Positions 1-7,255 of a stretch of 10,000 nucleotides of DNA are shown piece after piece. The notes beneath the pieces are model-generated. The model was not told the origin of the DNA, did no database searches, and saw nothing but the letters and a program-made list of their open reading frames with translations. Location of the stretch: positions 1 to 10,000 of the forward strand of contig JAIWOH010000117.1 in the NCBI GenBank assembly GCA_020216985.1, given 5' to 3'. The position numbers and the translations under genes were made by a program. Each line of letters opens with the position of its first letter. The first letter of the stretch is position 1. Origin of the DNA: Nitrospira sp. Lineage in GTDB: Bacteria; Nitrospirota; Nitrospiria; Nitrospirales; Nitrospiraceae.

Positions 1-24
1 AAGTGATCGAGGGGGCCTAGAAAC

Positions 25-1308
25 GTGAGGCGGCGGTTTGGAATCACGGCGGCGGTGATCGGGATCGCGGCCTGCTGGGCGATCGGAACGATCGGAGCGA
101 TCGGACCGGCTGGATCGCTGTGGGCGGCAGCTCCGGTGGGGTTGACGGCGCCGGATACGATTCATGTCTTCGACACGCCGAGCGACGGAGGAGGCAGTCT
201 CACGGTTGTCTGGCCGCCTGCGTCTTATGATTCGAGCGAGGTTCGGTACCAAGTATTGCTGGGAGAGGCAGCGGATAACATAGACACCTCCAGCCTCGCG
301 GTCGTTGCCGAGTTTCCCGCGAACACGCACTATGTGCGAGAGACCAAGCGGCCCTGGTGGACCAAGCCGGCGGGAGATGATCATCATCTCGTGGTCATCA
401 AAAACGGCAAGGCTGTTGAACTCAAGAACGGGACGACCTATGCCGTGGCGGTGGCGGTGGTGTTCGGTGAACAACGGGTCGTGAGCCGCGTCGTCTCCGC
501 CGTGCCGGAGCCCAATTGGATCAACTGGAATCAGATCAACAACCTGTTCCTCGCTGTCCTGTTCGGTGGGATTGTGTTTGTCTCCATCGGCCTGGCCAAG
601 AAGCGGGAGATGTTCCTGCGGCGCATTCCCGGCCTGGATGCCGTCGATGAAGCGATCGGCCGGGCGACGGAGTTGGGCAAGCCGGTTCTCTATTTGACCG
701 GCGCCCATGACATGAGCGATCCCTCGACGATCGCGGCGGCGGTGATTTTAGGACGGGTGGCCAAACGGGCTGCCGCCTACGAGACGGAATTAATGGTGCC
801 CCATCGCGAGCCGATTACGATGGCCGTCTGTCAGGAGATTACGAAGCAGGCCTATCTGGAAGCGGGGAAACCGGATCTCTACAAGGAAGACTCGAATTTT
901 TTCATCACGTCGGATCAATTCAGCTACACGGCGGCGGTGGACGGCATCATGTTGCGCAAGAGGCCGGCGGCCAATTTTTTCATGGGCTCGTACTTCGCCG
1001 AGTCGCTTTTGCTGACCGAAACTGGTGCGAGCACGGGCGCGATCCAGATTGCCGGGACCGATTCCGATCACCAACTGCCGTTTTTTGTCACGACCTGCGA
1101 CTATACGTTGATCGGGGAGGAACTCTATGCCGCCAGCGCCTACCTCTCGCGAGAGCCGGTTCAGGTCGGCACGTTGCGCGGCCAGGATGTCGGCAAGGCG
1201 TTGATCCTCGGTGTTCTGATCGTTGGCACCGTGCTGGCTACGATTGGTGTCGCGACGGAAGCCGAATGGCCCCGCTGGTTGTTGGACGTCTTTAGGGATG
1301 TGAAATGA
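25..1308 (+). CDS. DUF6754-like membrane protein with N-terminal FN3-like domain
   Basis: 427 aa, function unknown. The GTG start is preceded by a GAGGGGG ribosome binding site about 10 bases upstream; a TAG at 18-20 may end an upstream gene. Residues 8-36 form a signal peptide or signal anchor ending in an AAA|P-like site. Residues about 41-161 look like a fibronectin type III fold: a TPSDGGGSLTVVW strand early and the typical LKNGTTYAVAVAVV strand late. A transmembrane helix lies at 172-191 and a second at 391-411. The domain between them, about 195-390, resembles proteins I know as DUF6754 (YLSREP and GTLRGQD near its end); this is from memory, not searched. Predicted layout: FN3-like part outside, DUF6754-like part in the cytoplasm. 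The stop overlaps the next gene by ATGA, so the two are probably translationally coupled. Gene call is strong, function unknown. Confidence 0.85.
   Translation: MRRRFGITAAVIGIAACWAIGTIGAIGPAGSLWAAAPVGLTAPDTIHVFDTPSDGGGSLTVVWPPASYDSSEVRYQVLLGEAADNIDTSSLAVVAEFPANTHYVRETKRPWWTKPAGDDHHLVVIKNGKAVELKNGTTYAVAVAVVFGEQRVVSRVVSAVPEPNWINWNQINNLFLAVLFGGIVFVSIGLAKKREMFLRRIPGLDAVDEAIGRATELGKPVLYLTGAHDMSDPSTIAAAVILGRVAKRAAAYETELMVPHREPITMAVCQEITKQAYLEAGKPDLYKEDSNFFITSDQFSYTAAVDGIMLRKRPAANFFMGSYFAESLLLTETGASTGAIQIAGTDSDHQLPFFVTTCDYTLIGEELYAASAYLSREPVQVGTLRGQDVGKALILGVLIVGTVLATIGVATEAEWPRWLLDVFRDVK
79..105 (+). repeat. Three tandem 9-bp units in the signal-peptide coding region
   Basis: Three consecutive copies of (G/A)CGATCGGA occur in frame and encode A-I-G, T-I-G, A-I-G (residues 19-27), within the hydrophobic core of the signal peptide of the first gene. 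A slippage event would change the core by three residues without shifting frame. Likely incidental low complexity. Confidence 0.7.
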
Positions 1309-1955
1309 TCTTCCTGCGCCGACAGTTGCCGCTCTTGATCACGTTGATCGCCGGGCTCACGATGGCGGGCCAGTACTATGTGCCCCATCCGGCCTCGGAG
1401 GAACTGCTCACCTCGGTGACCAAGTGGCTTCAGATCATCGGCGGCTTTGCGCTGGTGTTGGGGGTGAGCAGTCTCTTCCATCAACATGCCGTCAAAATCC
1501 GCCGGCGGGAAGCGGGCTGGGGCTACAGTCTCGTCTTGTACGCGGGGATGGCGGGCACGATCGTGGCCGGGCTTTGGGCCGATGGCAAGGAAAGTCTCGA
1601 CGGGGTCCTCACGCCATTCGGATGGGTGTACAACTACATGATGGTGCCGCTGCAAGGGACCATGTTCGCGATACTGGCCTTCTTCATCGCGTCCGCGGCC
1701 TATCGGTCGTTCCGCGCCCGTAGCCGTGAAGCTGCCGTCTTGCTCATTGCGGCGGTGATCGTGATGATGGGACGGGTGCCGTTGGGCGAGTATGTCCTTC
1801 CCGTAAGCGGGGACGTCTCGCAATGGATTTTGAATGTCCTCAATGCCTCGGTGCGGCGGGCCATTTTGATCGGCGTGAGTTTGGGAGCCGTGGCCCTGTC
1901 GTTGAAGATCATCTTCGGCGTGGAACGGTCGTACCTGGGCGGAGGCAAAGAATAA
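1305..1955 (+). CDS. Six-TM membrane protein of unknown function
   Basis: 216 aa, unrecognised integral membrane protein. The ATG overlaps the stop of the preceding gene (ATGA at 1305-1308) and has an AGGGA ribosome binding site at 1294-1298, so the start is secure. About six hydrophobic helices are visible: residues 8-26, 41-58, 73-91, 110-133, 141-157 and 184-205. Basic stretches (HAVKIRRRE, RSFRARSRE, ASVRRA) between helices suggest cytoplasmic loops. I see no catalytic or cofactor motif. The overlap makes it a probable partner of the DUF6754-like protein upstream, perhaps a membrane subunit of the same complex; that role is inference. It ends in TAA, 77 bases before the next gene. Confidence 0.85.
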   Translation: MIFLRRQLPLLITLIAGLTMAGQYYVPHPASEELLTSVTKWLQIIGGFALVLGVSSLFHQHAVKIRRREAGWGYSLVLYAGMAGTIVAGLWADGKESLDGVLTPFGWVYNYMMVPLQGTMFAILAFFIASAAYRSFRARSREAAVLLIAAVIVMMGRVPLGEYVLPVSGDVSQWILNVLNASVRRAILIGVSLGAVALSLKIIFGVERSYLGGGKE

Positions 1956-2020
1956 AAAGGACGAAAAGCGAGCCGGCACGTGTTATTTGCTGATCAGACG
2001 CGATCAAATCCACGTCTTAT

Positions 2021-2024
2021 GGAG
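2021..2024 (+). promoter_or_regulatory. Ribosome binding site fixing the start of the third operon gene
   Basis: GGAG lies 8 bases before ATG 2033. It favours this start over the TTG at 1987, which belongs to another frame. The 77-base gap before this gene (1956-2032) shows no convincing terminator or promoter. Confidence 0.6.
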
Positions 2025-2032
2025 ACCGGCCG

Positions 2033-2851
2033 ATGAGTCTTGCCGAGCGGATGCTCAAGATCGACCGGCGGATCATCTTTTTGATCATCGGCCTCTGCAC
2101 GCTCCTGCCGTTGCTCTATCCGGTCGGACTGCCGATCAAAATTTCTCCGGAAGTCCGGGCCGTCTATGACTATATCGAATCGATGCCGGAAGGGTCCGTG
2201 TTTCTCCTGTCGTTGGATTTTGACCCCTCTTCCAAGCCGGAGCTGTATCCGCAAGCCGTGGCGTTGCTCCACCATGCGTTTCGGAAGAACCTGCGTGTCG
2301 TGGCGATGACCTTGTGGGTGAGCGGGACGGGATTGGCCGATCAGATCATTACGCAAGTCGCCCGCGAGACGGGAAAAGAAGATACCAAAGACTATGTGTT
2401 TCTCGGCTGGAGTCCGGGCGGCACGGCCGTGATCATCAATATGGGGCAAAACCTCTACACCACCTTTCCGACCGACTACCACGGGAGGCCGACGAAAGGG
2501 TTGCCGGTGCTCGAGGGGGTGAACAGTCTGCGAGATGTGGACTATGCCGTGAGTCTGGGGGCAGGCAATCCGGGCGTCGAGGCCTGGTACGTGTTCGGGA
2601 AGGACAAGTATAAGTTCGAAATGGGAGGCGGCTGCACCGGTGTGATGGCGCCGGGGCTCTATCCGCTGTTGCGAAGCGGGCAGATCAACGGCTTGATCGG
2701 CGGGTTGCGCGGGGCTGCGGAGTACGAGAGTTTGATCGGCCGCAAGGGACAGGCTGTTGCCGGCATGGACGCCCAGTCGGCGACCCACATGGCGATCATC
2801 GTATTGGTGATGCTGTGCAATCTGTTTTACTTTGCCACCAGGCGGCAATGA
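2033..2851 (+). CDS. Two-TM protein with a domain resembling DUF6754
   Basis: 272 aa, function unknown. One transmembrane helix lies near the N-terminus (13-33) and one near the C-terminus (252-268), with a soluble domain of about 215 residues between them. By eye this domain follows the same order as the DUF6754-like domain of the first gene: an initial strand (VFLLSLDFD, 56-64), an amphipathic helix and strand (AVALLHHAFRKNLRVVAMTL), then a Cys (C201) followed 8 residues later by LY and 16 further on by LRG. In the first protein the matching elements are C358, LY 367-368 and LRG 384-386. The region around 125-130 (GWSPGG) and 197-203 (MGGGCTG) is glycine-rich. No known active site was recognised. 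The two proteins may form a heteromer; this is inference. Confidence 0.85.
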   Translation: MSLAERMLKIDRRIIFLIIGLCTLLPLLYPVGLPIKISPEVRAVYDYIESMPEGSVFLLSLDFDPSSKPELYPQAVALLHHAFRKNLRVVAMTLWVSGTGLADQIITQVARETGKEDTKDYVFLGWSPGGTAVIINMGQNLYTTFPTDYHGRPTKGLPVLEGVNSLRDVDYAVSLGAGNPGVEAWYVFGKDKYKFEMGGGCTGVMAPGLYPLLRSGQINGLIGGLRGAAEYESLIGRKGQAVAGMDAQSATHMAIIVLVMLCNLFYFATRRQ

Positions 2852-2937
2852 ATGCGGCGGCATATCGGCATCCCCAGGAAAGGCGTTCTTCATTCGAGCG
2901 TGTTTTTCCGCTACGCCGCGGCTGTAATCGAGGGTGA
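2848..2937 (+). CDS. Possible 29-codon bridging ORF between genes three and four
   Basis: A short ORF of 29 residues starts with an ATG overlapping the upstream stop (ATGA, 2848-2851). Its own stop overlaps a downstream ATG (TGATG, 2935-2939). The peptide is basic and arginine-rich, with no recognised motif. There is no strong ribosome binding site for it beyond an AGG in the upstream gene. It may be a coupling or leader ORF carrying ribosomes across the 88-base gap, or chance; an ORF this short is not significant on its own. Confidence 0.2.
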   Translation: MNAAAYRHPQERRSSFERVFPLRRGCNRG

Positions 2938-2939
2938 TG

Positions 2940-3692
2940 ATGTCGGTTGAATCCATCATCGGCGCCTGGGTGGCGACGGGGTTGACCCTGTTCATCTTTT
3001 CGTTTCTGTACCGGGACAATCCCTTGTTTAAACTGGCCGAGCATCTGTACGTCGGCGTGTCGGTCGGGTACACGATTGTCAAGACCTACGATACCGTGCT
3101 CGTACATCTGATTTGGAAACCGATCGTCGAGAACCATGAATGGACGTTGCTGATCCCAGTCTTCATCGGCACGTTGATGCTGGCGCGCTATGCGCCGAAA
3201 GTGTCGTGGCTGTCCCGCTACGCCTTTGCCTTTATCGTGGGGGTGGGGGCGGGACTGGCGATTCCACGGACCATCTCCTCGTTCATCTTAAAGCAAGTCG
3301 AAGATACGGTCCGTCCACTCATCGCGCTTGTGCCGGGGGAAGGGGCGGTATTCACGTGGAATCTGCTGAACCCCGCGAGTGGGGTCAACACCATCATTAT
3401 TCTGATCGGGGTCACTTCCGTCCTATTTTACTTCTTTTTCTCGGTCGAGCACGCGGGGCCGGGCAAGGCGGTGGCGCGAACCGGGATTTTCTTCCTCATG
3501 ATCGCCTTCGGCGCCGCGTTCGGCTACACGGTGATGGCCCGTATGTCCCTCTTGATCGGCCGCCTGACCGATCTGATCGGTTATGCCGATGCGTCGTATG
3601 GGCGGCCGACTCTGTGGTTGTTGCTGCTCACGGTGGGCGCGCTCGTGTTGCTGAGCCGCCGCGTCAAGTCGGAACCCCCTCCGGAGGGATAA
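2940..3692 (+). CDS. Seven-TM membrane protein of unknown function
   Basis: 250 aa from ATG 2940. In-frame GTG 2934 and ATG 2937 also exist, but the GAGGG at 2930-2934 overlaps or abuts them and is best spaced (5 bases) for 2940. About seven hydrophobic helices: residues 5-24, 35-58, 69-83, 95-113, 150-167, 171-196 and 214-230. The C-terminus is short, basic and then acidic/proline-rich (RRVKSEPPPEG), probably cytoplasmic. Conserved-looking polar residues sit near the first helices (E34-H35, Y44-K48). No transporter or enzyme signature was recognised. It is the last gene of the putative four-gene membrane operon and is probably a second polytopic partner. A 112-base gap follows. Confidence 0.83.
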   Translation: MSVESIIGAWVATGLTLFIFSFLYRDNPLFKLAEHLYVGVSVGYTIVKTYDTVLVHLIWKPIVENHEWTLLIPVFIGTLMLARYAPKVSWLSRYAFAFIVGVGAGLAIPRTISSFILKQVEDTVRPLIALVPGEGAVFTWNLLNPASGVNTIIILIGVTSVLFYFFFSVEHAGPGKAVARTGIFFLMIAFGAAFGYTVMARMSLLIGRLTDLIGYADASYGRPTLWLLLLTVGALVLLSRRVKSEPPPEG

Positions 3693-3765
3693 TACGAAAA
3701 ATTGAAACCGGCGTGTCTCTTGCCGTCGTCACGTTTAACCATAGGTTGAAAGGGCGACGCTCTCA

Positions 3766-3795
3766 TTGCAGCTTTCTCCTTGCATCTTCTACAAT
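3766..3795 (+). promoter_or_regulatory. Weak sigma70-like promoter candidate for the Memo-family gene
   Basis: TACAAT at 3790-3795 matches five of six bases of the -10 consensus. TTGCAG at 3766-3771 matches three of six of the -35 with an 18-base spacer. Transcription would begin about 2-4 bases before ATG 3805, giving an almost leaderless message, which fits the lack of a Shine-Dalgarno. Weak evidence. Confidence 0.3.
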
Positions 3796-3804
3796 GTCGC
3801 CGCC

Positions 3805-5046
3805 ATGTCCACTGAAACCGTGAGAGATCCCAAACAGTATCCGGTGCTCAGAAATCTTCAGTACTCTCCCATCAAGCAGGGGGAAGACTCGTTCATCGTG
3901 TTGTGGGATCCGACGGGGTTGAGCCAAGAAAAGCTGGTGCTCCCGCTGAATTATTTTTTCATCATCCAACATTTCGACGGCCGTCATTCTCTGACCGAGA
4001 TTCTCTCGCTCTATCTCAAACGGTTCGGCGAGTTTCTTCTGCCGAACAAGATCGAACGGTTGGTGAACGAACTGGATGAGAAGCTGTTCCTGGAAGGGGC
4101 TCGCACCGAGGCGGCGTTGGCGCGCGCCATGGATACCTACCGGCAAGCCCCCTGTCGGAAGCCTGCGTTCGCGGGGCGAGGTTATGAAGCCGACGGTATC
4201 AAGCTAAGAAAGCAGGTCGAGGGATTCTTTTCATCTCAGGAAGGACCGGGGGGCGGGCCGTCTGTTCATGCCGGCAAGCCGATCAAGGGGCTGGTGACGC
4301 CGACCTATGATCTGAAGCAAGCCGGACCGGTCTATGCCTGGGCGTACAAAGAGTTGCGGGAGGCGTTGCGGCCCGATCTCTATGTCATCATGGGCACCGC
4401 TTCAGCGGGGCTGACGCGTCTGTTTGCCGCAACGGACAAGGATTTTGAAACACCCGTCGGTCTGGTCCGCGCGGATCAGTCGATCCTGTCGCGGCTGCGG
4501 GATCGCCTGCCCGATTCATTTCACGAGGATCTGTGTCACCAATCGGAGTCCTCGATCGAGTTTCAATTGCCGTTTCTGCAGGAGGTCGTGGGTCGTGAGA
4601 AGACCTATACCATCGTGCCGATTCTCTGTTCTTTTTCGGCGCTTGAGATGGCTGATCACGAGTTGAAACAGGGAGTGAGAGCGTTTCTCGACAGCCTGCG
4701 GGAGACGCTCCGCGAGGACGGCCGGCCCTATTGCGTGATCGCCGCGGGGGAGCTGGCGCATCTCGGCCTGCGCTACGGCGACAAAGAGCCGCCGACGGAT
4801 TTTTCGTTCCACCGGTCCATGCAGCGGGATCTTGAAATGCTCAAGTTGGTCGAAGAGCTCAAGGCCGACGAGTTTGCCGACTTTCTCCTCAAGGAAGAGG
4901 ATCGGCGCCGCATTACCGGTTTCGCGCCGATCTATTCGCTCTTGCGGCTGATTCAGGCTGAAAAGGGCGAAGTGCTTCGTTACGACCGCGGCATCACCGA
5001 TCAGTTCAATTCCACCGTCACCTACGCCAGCATGGCATTCTTCTGA
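3805..5046 (+). CDS. Memo-family (AmmeMemoRadiSam protein B-like) protein with PqqD-like N-terminus
   Basis: 413 aa from ATG 3805; the frame opens at TTG 3766, but MSTETVRDPK is the more natural beginning. Residues about 10-98 resemble a PqqD-like winged-helix module (LPLNYFFIIQHFDGRHSLTEI). Residues 118 to the end follow the Memo/AmrB family: AFAGRGYEAD matches the family's FAGxFYPAD, then TPVGLV (216-221), ESSIEFQLPFLQ (248-259) and AGELAHLGLRYG (314-325). Memo proteins are related to extradiol-dioxygenase-like folds and use several His plus a Cys around a metal. Here the usual PHAG is TPTYDLKQAG, the usual GPSHH is GTASAG, and the His of EHSLEVQLPFLQ is Ser 249 or 250; only His 319 remains obvious. 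The protein may be non-catalytic or bind metal differently. It is about 110 residues longer than a minimal Memo protein because of the N-terminal module. Confidence 0.85.
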   Translation: MSTETVRDPKQYPVLRNLQYSPIKQGEDSFIVLWDPTGLSQEKLVLPLNYFFIIQHFDGRHSLTEILSLYLKRFGEFLLPNKIERLVNELDEKLFLEGARTEAALARAMDTYRQAPCRKPAFAGRGYEADGIKLRKQVEGFFSSQEGPGGGPSVHAGKPIKGLVTPTYDLKQAGPVYAWAYKELREALRPDLYVIMGTASAGLTRLFAATDKDFETPVGLVRADQSILSRLRDRLPDSFHEDLCHQSESSIEFQLPFLQEVVGREKTYTIVPILCSFSALEMADHELKQGVRAFLDSLRETLREDGRPYCVIAAGELAHLGLRYGDKEPPTDFSFHRSMQRDLEMLKLVEELKADEFADFLLKEEDRRRITGFAPIYSLLRLIQAEKGEVLRYDRGITDQFNSTVTYASMAFF

Positions 5047-5081
5047 CCGGTCGAAGAGCGGGCCGGCCGTTTCTCGACTGG
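5047..5081. terminator. Inverted repeat between convergent genes, possible terminator
   Basis: CCGGTCGA at 5047-5054 pairs with TCGACTGG at 5074-5081 (one G-T wobble), directly after the Memo-family stop; the loop contains a further GGCCGGCC palindrome. There is no following T tract, so a factor-independent terminator is unproven. A second, bulged inverted repeat (5112-5120 with 5150-5157, CCAGG..AAA type) lies closer to the convergent cyclophilin gene and could serve the minus strand. No gene was seen in 5047-5203. Confidence 0.3.
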
Positions 5082-5203
5082 CCGTGCTTCGCGCAGTTTG
5101 AGTTTTCTATGCCAGGGAAAAACGACGTGCTGTCCGGTCGGCAGATGTCTTTCCTGGTTGGAAAGAAAAGCGGTGGGTGCAGGTGAAGGGTGGTTGCCGG
5201 TGA

Positions 5204-5725
5204 TTACTCCTTCACCTTGACCGTGATCCTGATCGGCTCCAGCGGATTGTCCCGCTCGTCGCGGGGGACGGCGGCGATTTGATCGATGACGTCGAGGCCG
5301 CGGAAAACCTCCCCGAAGACGGTGTAGCACCGATCAAGGCCGTTATTGTCACCCAGGCAGATGAAGAATTGCGAGCCGTTGTCATTGAAGTCCCTGGTGC
5401 TGTTGCTCTCGCGAGGCATTTTGGCCATGGAGACGGCGCCGCGTTTGTGGGGGCGATCATTCGGCTCGGGCGGAAGAAAATAGCCTGGCCCCCCGGTGCC
5501 GTGCAGGGATCGATCCGGCTGTTTGCTGAGCGGGTCGCCTCCTTGAAGCAAAAAGCCCGGTACAACGCGGTGGAACGTGGTGCCGTCGAAGAAGCCCAGC
5601 CTGGCGAGATTGAGAAAGTTTTCGACGTGGCGTGGGGCGTCGTCGGGATACAGGCGAACGGCGATCTCTCCAAATTTTGTGATGATGGTGAGACGCGGAT
5701 CTTTTTTTTGGAACTGCATTGTCAT
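5204..5725 (-). CDS. Cyclophilin-type peptidyl-prolyl cis-trans isomerase, cytoplasmic
   Basis: 173 aa, the usual length of a single-domain cyclophilin. It catalyses cis-trans isomerisation of Xaa-Pro bonds during folding. The catalytic block FHRVVPGFLLQGGD (51-64) keeps the arginine equivalent to human CypA Arg55 plus the Phe and Gln of the proline pocket. GSQFFI (117-122) and YTVFGEV (134-140) complete the fold. The CypA Trp121 position is leucine (GLDRCYTVFG), as in many bacterial enzymes. There is no signal peptide, so it should be cytoplasmic. The start is ATG 5725; an in-frame ATG at 5719 is an alternative, and neither has a clear Shine-Dalgarno. It lies 113 bases after the MFS gene on the same strand and converges with the Memo-family gene. 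Confidence 0.93.
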   Translation of the reverse strand: MTMQFQKKDPRLTIITKFGEIAVRLYPDDAPRHVENFLNLARLGFFDGTTFHRVVPGFLLQGGDPLSKQPDRSLHGTGGPGYFLPPEPNDRPHKRGAVSMAKMPRESNSTRDFNDNGSQFFICLGDNNGLDRCYTVFGEVFRGLDVIDQIAAVPRDERDNPLEPIRITVKVKE

Positions 5726-5731
5726 AGCGGC

Positions 5732-5761
5732 ACTGTATCAAGGAAGGCGCTTTTGCGGCAA
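5732..5761 (-). promoter_or_regulatory. Weak promoter candidate for the cyclophilin gene
   Basis: On the minus strand, TTGCCG (5756-5761) and TACAGT (5732-5737) are separated by 18 bases, each matching four of six consensus positions. Only 6 bases lie between TACAGT and the ATG at 5725, so a transcript from here would be leaderless. Weak evidence. Confidence 0.25.
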
Positions 5762-5838
5762 GGCGGATCGAGCGTAGAAAGGTCCAGAGAAGCGCGCAAT
5801 CCACCCGTATCCGAAGACCGGCGCCTTGCGGCCGATGG

Positions 5839-7158
5839 CTAGCCGCGCGCCGCGTTTTCACACGTGTACAAACCTTTTTCCGGATCGATCTTTAGCCACA
5901 TAAGCCCACCGGCGAGCGCAATCAGCGCCGCGACGGAGAGTGAGAGGGGCCATCCCCATTGTTCGGCGATCCAGGGTGTGAGGGAGGGGGAGACGGCTCC
6001 TCCGACGTTGGCCCCCATGTTCATCAGACCTGACAGACTTCCTGCGTGGATTTTTGAGAGATCACTGGTGGAAGACCAATAGGCTCCGACCGAGAAATAG
6101 AGCCACCCGGCGCCGAACGAAAGATTGGCGATGGCCCAATGGGGCGAGTCAATGATGGCGCCGCCGGCGATAAAAAGCGCGGCCAAGACCATTCCTGCCT
6201 GGCCGACGATGCGGCGACCTTTGGTGACACCGTATTTCAAGGCCAATCGATCTGTGATCCATCCTCCCAGTGGGCAGAACACGAGGATGGCGAGAAACGG
6301 AGCGGCGGCATACAAACCGCCCCGTAGGAGATTGAACCCGCGAACATTCACCAGATAGAGATAAAACCACGACAGATAGATATACGCCACGTACCCCAGA
6401 CATGTGTAACTCAGGACAAGCCATCGCACCGACGGCGTCTTTCGCCAGGCGGCCCATGGAATGACAGGCGATCTTGTGGAATGGCCGCCGGAAGAAAGCA
6501 TGGGTCTTTCTTTCTCCTGCGGATGGTCGTCCGGACGGTCACGAACGACGATCCACCATAGACCGGCCAATCCGATTCCAAGGGCGGCCGAGAGGTAAAA
6601 GGCGGTTTGCCAACCGTAGTTCACCATGATCCACGCCGTCAGCGGCGGAGTGATGGCGGAGCCGACGCCGATTCCCCCGATGGCCATGCCGATACCGAAG
6701 CCGCGTTCATGAGCCGGGAGCCAATCCGTGATGGCGCGGTTGAACGTGGGCAGCGCCACCCCTTCGCCGACTCCGAGCAGAAATCGGGTCAGCGCCAGCG
6801 CGCCGAGGATTCCCAAGATACCGGCCGGAAACGAGACAGCGGCGATCGCGGTGAAGGCGGTGAAACAAGACCACCAGAGGAGCCCGATGGTCAGCACCAG
6901 GCGGGCTCCCCATCGATCCGCCAACCATCCGCCAGGAATTTGAAAGAGGGCGTACCCGATGACGAAGGCGGAAAAAACGAACCCCATTTGTTGATCGGTC
7001 AACCCGAGCGCCGGCATCATTTGGCGCGCGGCCACAGAAATATTGACTCGATCGACGTAGGTGACGACGCTGACGGCAAAGAGCAATCCGAGAATCAGCC
7101 GACGTGAAGGGAACTGAACCGGCGACCGCCGAAGGAAAAAAGAAAACGGCCCGCTCAC
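5839..7158 (-). CDS. MFS transporter, anion:cation symporter (ACS)-like
   Basis: 439 aa, normal length for a twelve-helix major facilitator. The GTG start at 7158 is supported by GGAG (7164-7167 on the plus strand) five bases upstream. Helix 1 ends in YVDRVNISVA (34-43), a hallmark of the ACS branch that takes up organic anions such as hexuronates, glucarate or phthalate. MFS motif A is GGWLADRWGAR (76-86), with a degenerate copy GGWITDRLALKYG (298-310) in the second half. Helix 4 and loop carry RFLLGVGEG (125-133), WLPAHERG (146-153) and the following glycine-rich helix typical of the family. A hydrophilic loop at about 207-230 separates the halves. The substrate cannot be read from sequence, and no catabolic gene lies nearby. 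The neighbouring isomerase genes do not indicate a substrate. Confidence 0.9.
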   Translation of the reverse strand: MSGPFSFFLRRSPVQFPSRRLILGLLFAVSVVTYVDRVNISVAARQMMPALGLTDQQMGFVFSAFVIGYALFQIPGGWLADRWGARLVLTIGLLWWSCFTAFTAIAAVSFPAGILGILGALALTRFLLGVGEGVALPTFNRAITDWLPAHERGFGIGMAIGGIGVGSAITPPLTAWIMVNYGWQTAFYLSAALGIGLAGLWWIVVRDRPDDHPQEKERPMLSSGGHSTRSPVIPWAAWRKTPSVRWLVLSYTCLGYVAYIYLSWFYLYLVNVRGFNLLRGGLYAAAPFLAILVFCPLGGWITDRLALKYGVTKGRRIVGQAGMVLAALFIAGGAIIDSPHWAIANLSFGAGWLYFSVGAYWSSTSDLSKIHAGSLSGLMNMGANVGGAVSPSLTPWIAEQWGWPLSLSVAALIALAGGLMWLKIDPEKGLYTCENAARG

Positions 7159-7206
7159 GGTTGCTCCAGAACGCAGGTGTTGAGGCGAAGGGGCCGGAGG
7201 TCAGGA

Positions 7207-7234
7207 CGGCCTCTCCTTTGCCGAGAGAGGGCCG
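7207..7234. repeat. Bulged inverted repeat in the FKBP-MFS gap
   Basis: CGGCCTCTC (7207-7215) pairs with GAGAGGGCCG (7225-7234) with one bulged G and a nine-base loop. It could fold in the transcript between the FKBP gene and the MFS start, but no T tract follows on the minus strand, so its function is unclear. Confidence 0.35.
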
Positions 7235-7255
7235 CCTTTCTCCGAACGCCAGCTG

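Noticed and set aside
1161..1979. 272-codon minus-strand open frame
   Set aside because: It lies opposite the end of gene one and all of gene two, and its His/Arg/Gln-rich product is typical of antisense shadows in GC-rich DNA.
1994..3082. 362-codon open frame on the minus strand across genes three and four
   Set aside because: It is antisense to two well-supported genes with ribosome binding sites and membrane helices. Its His/Arg/Pro/Gln-rich product has no fold-like pattern.
3140..3823. 227-codon plus-strand frame
   Set aside because: Overlaps the seven-TM gene in another frame, with Arg/Gly-rich composition and no ribosome binding site.
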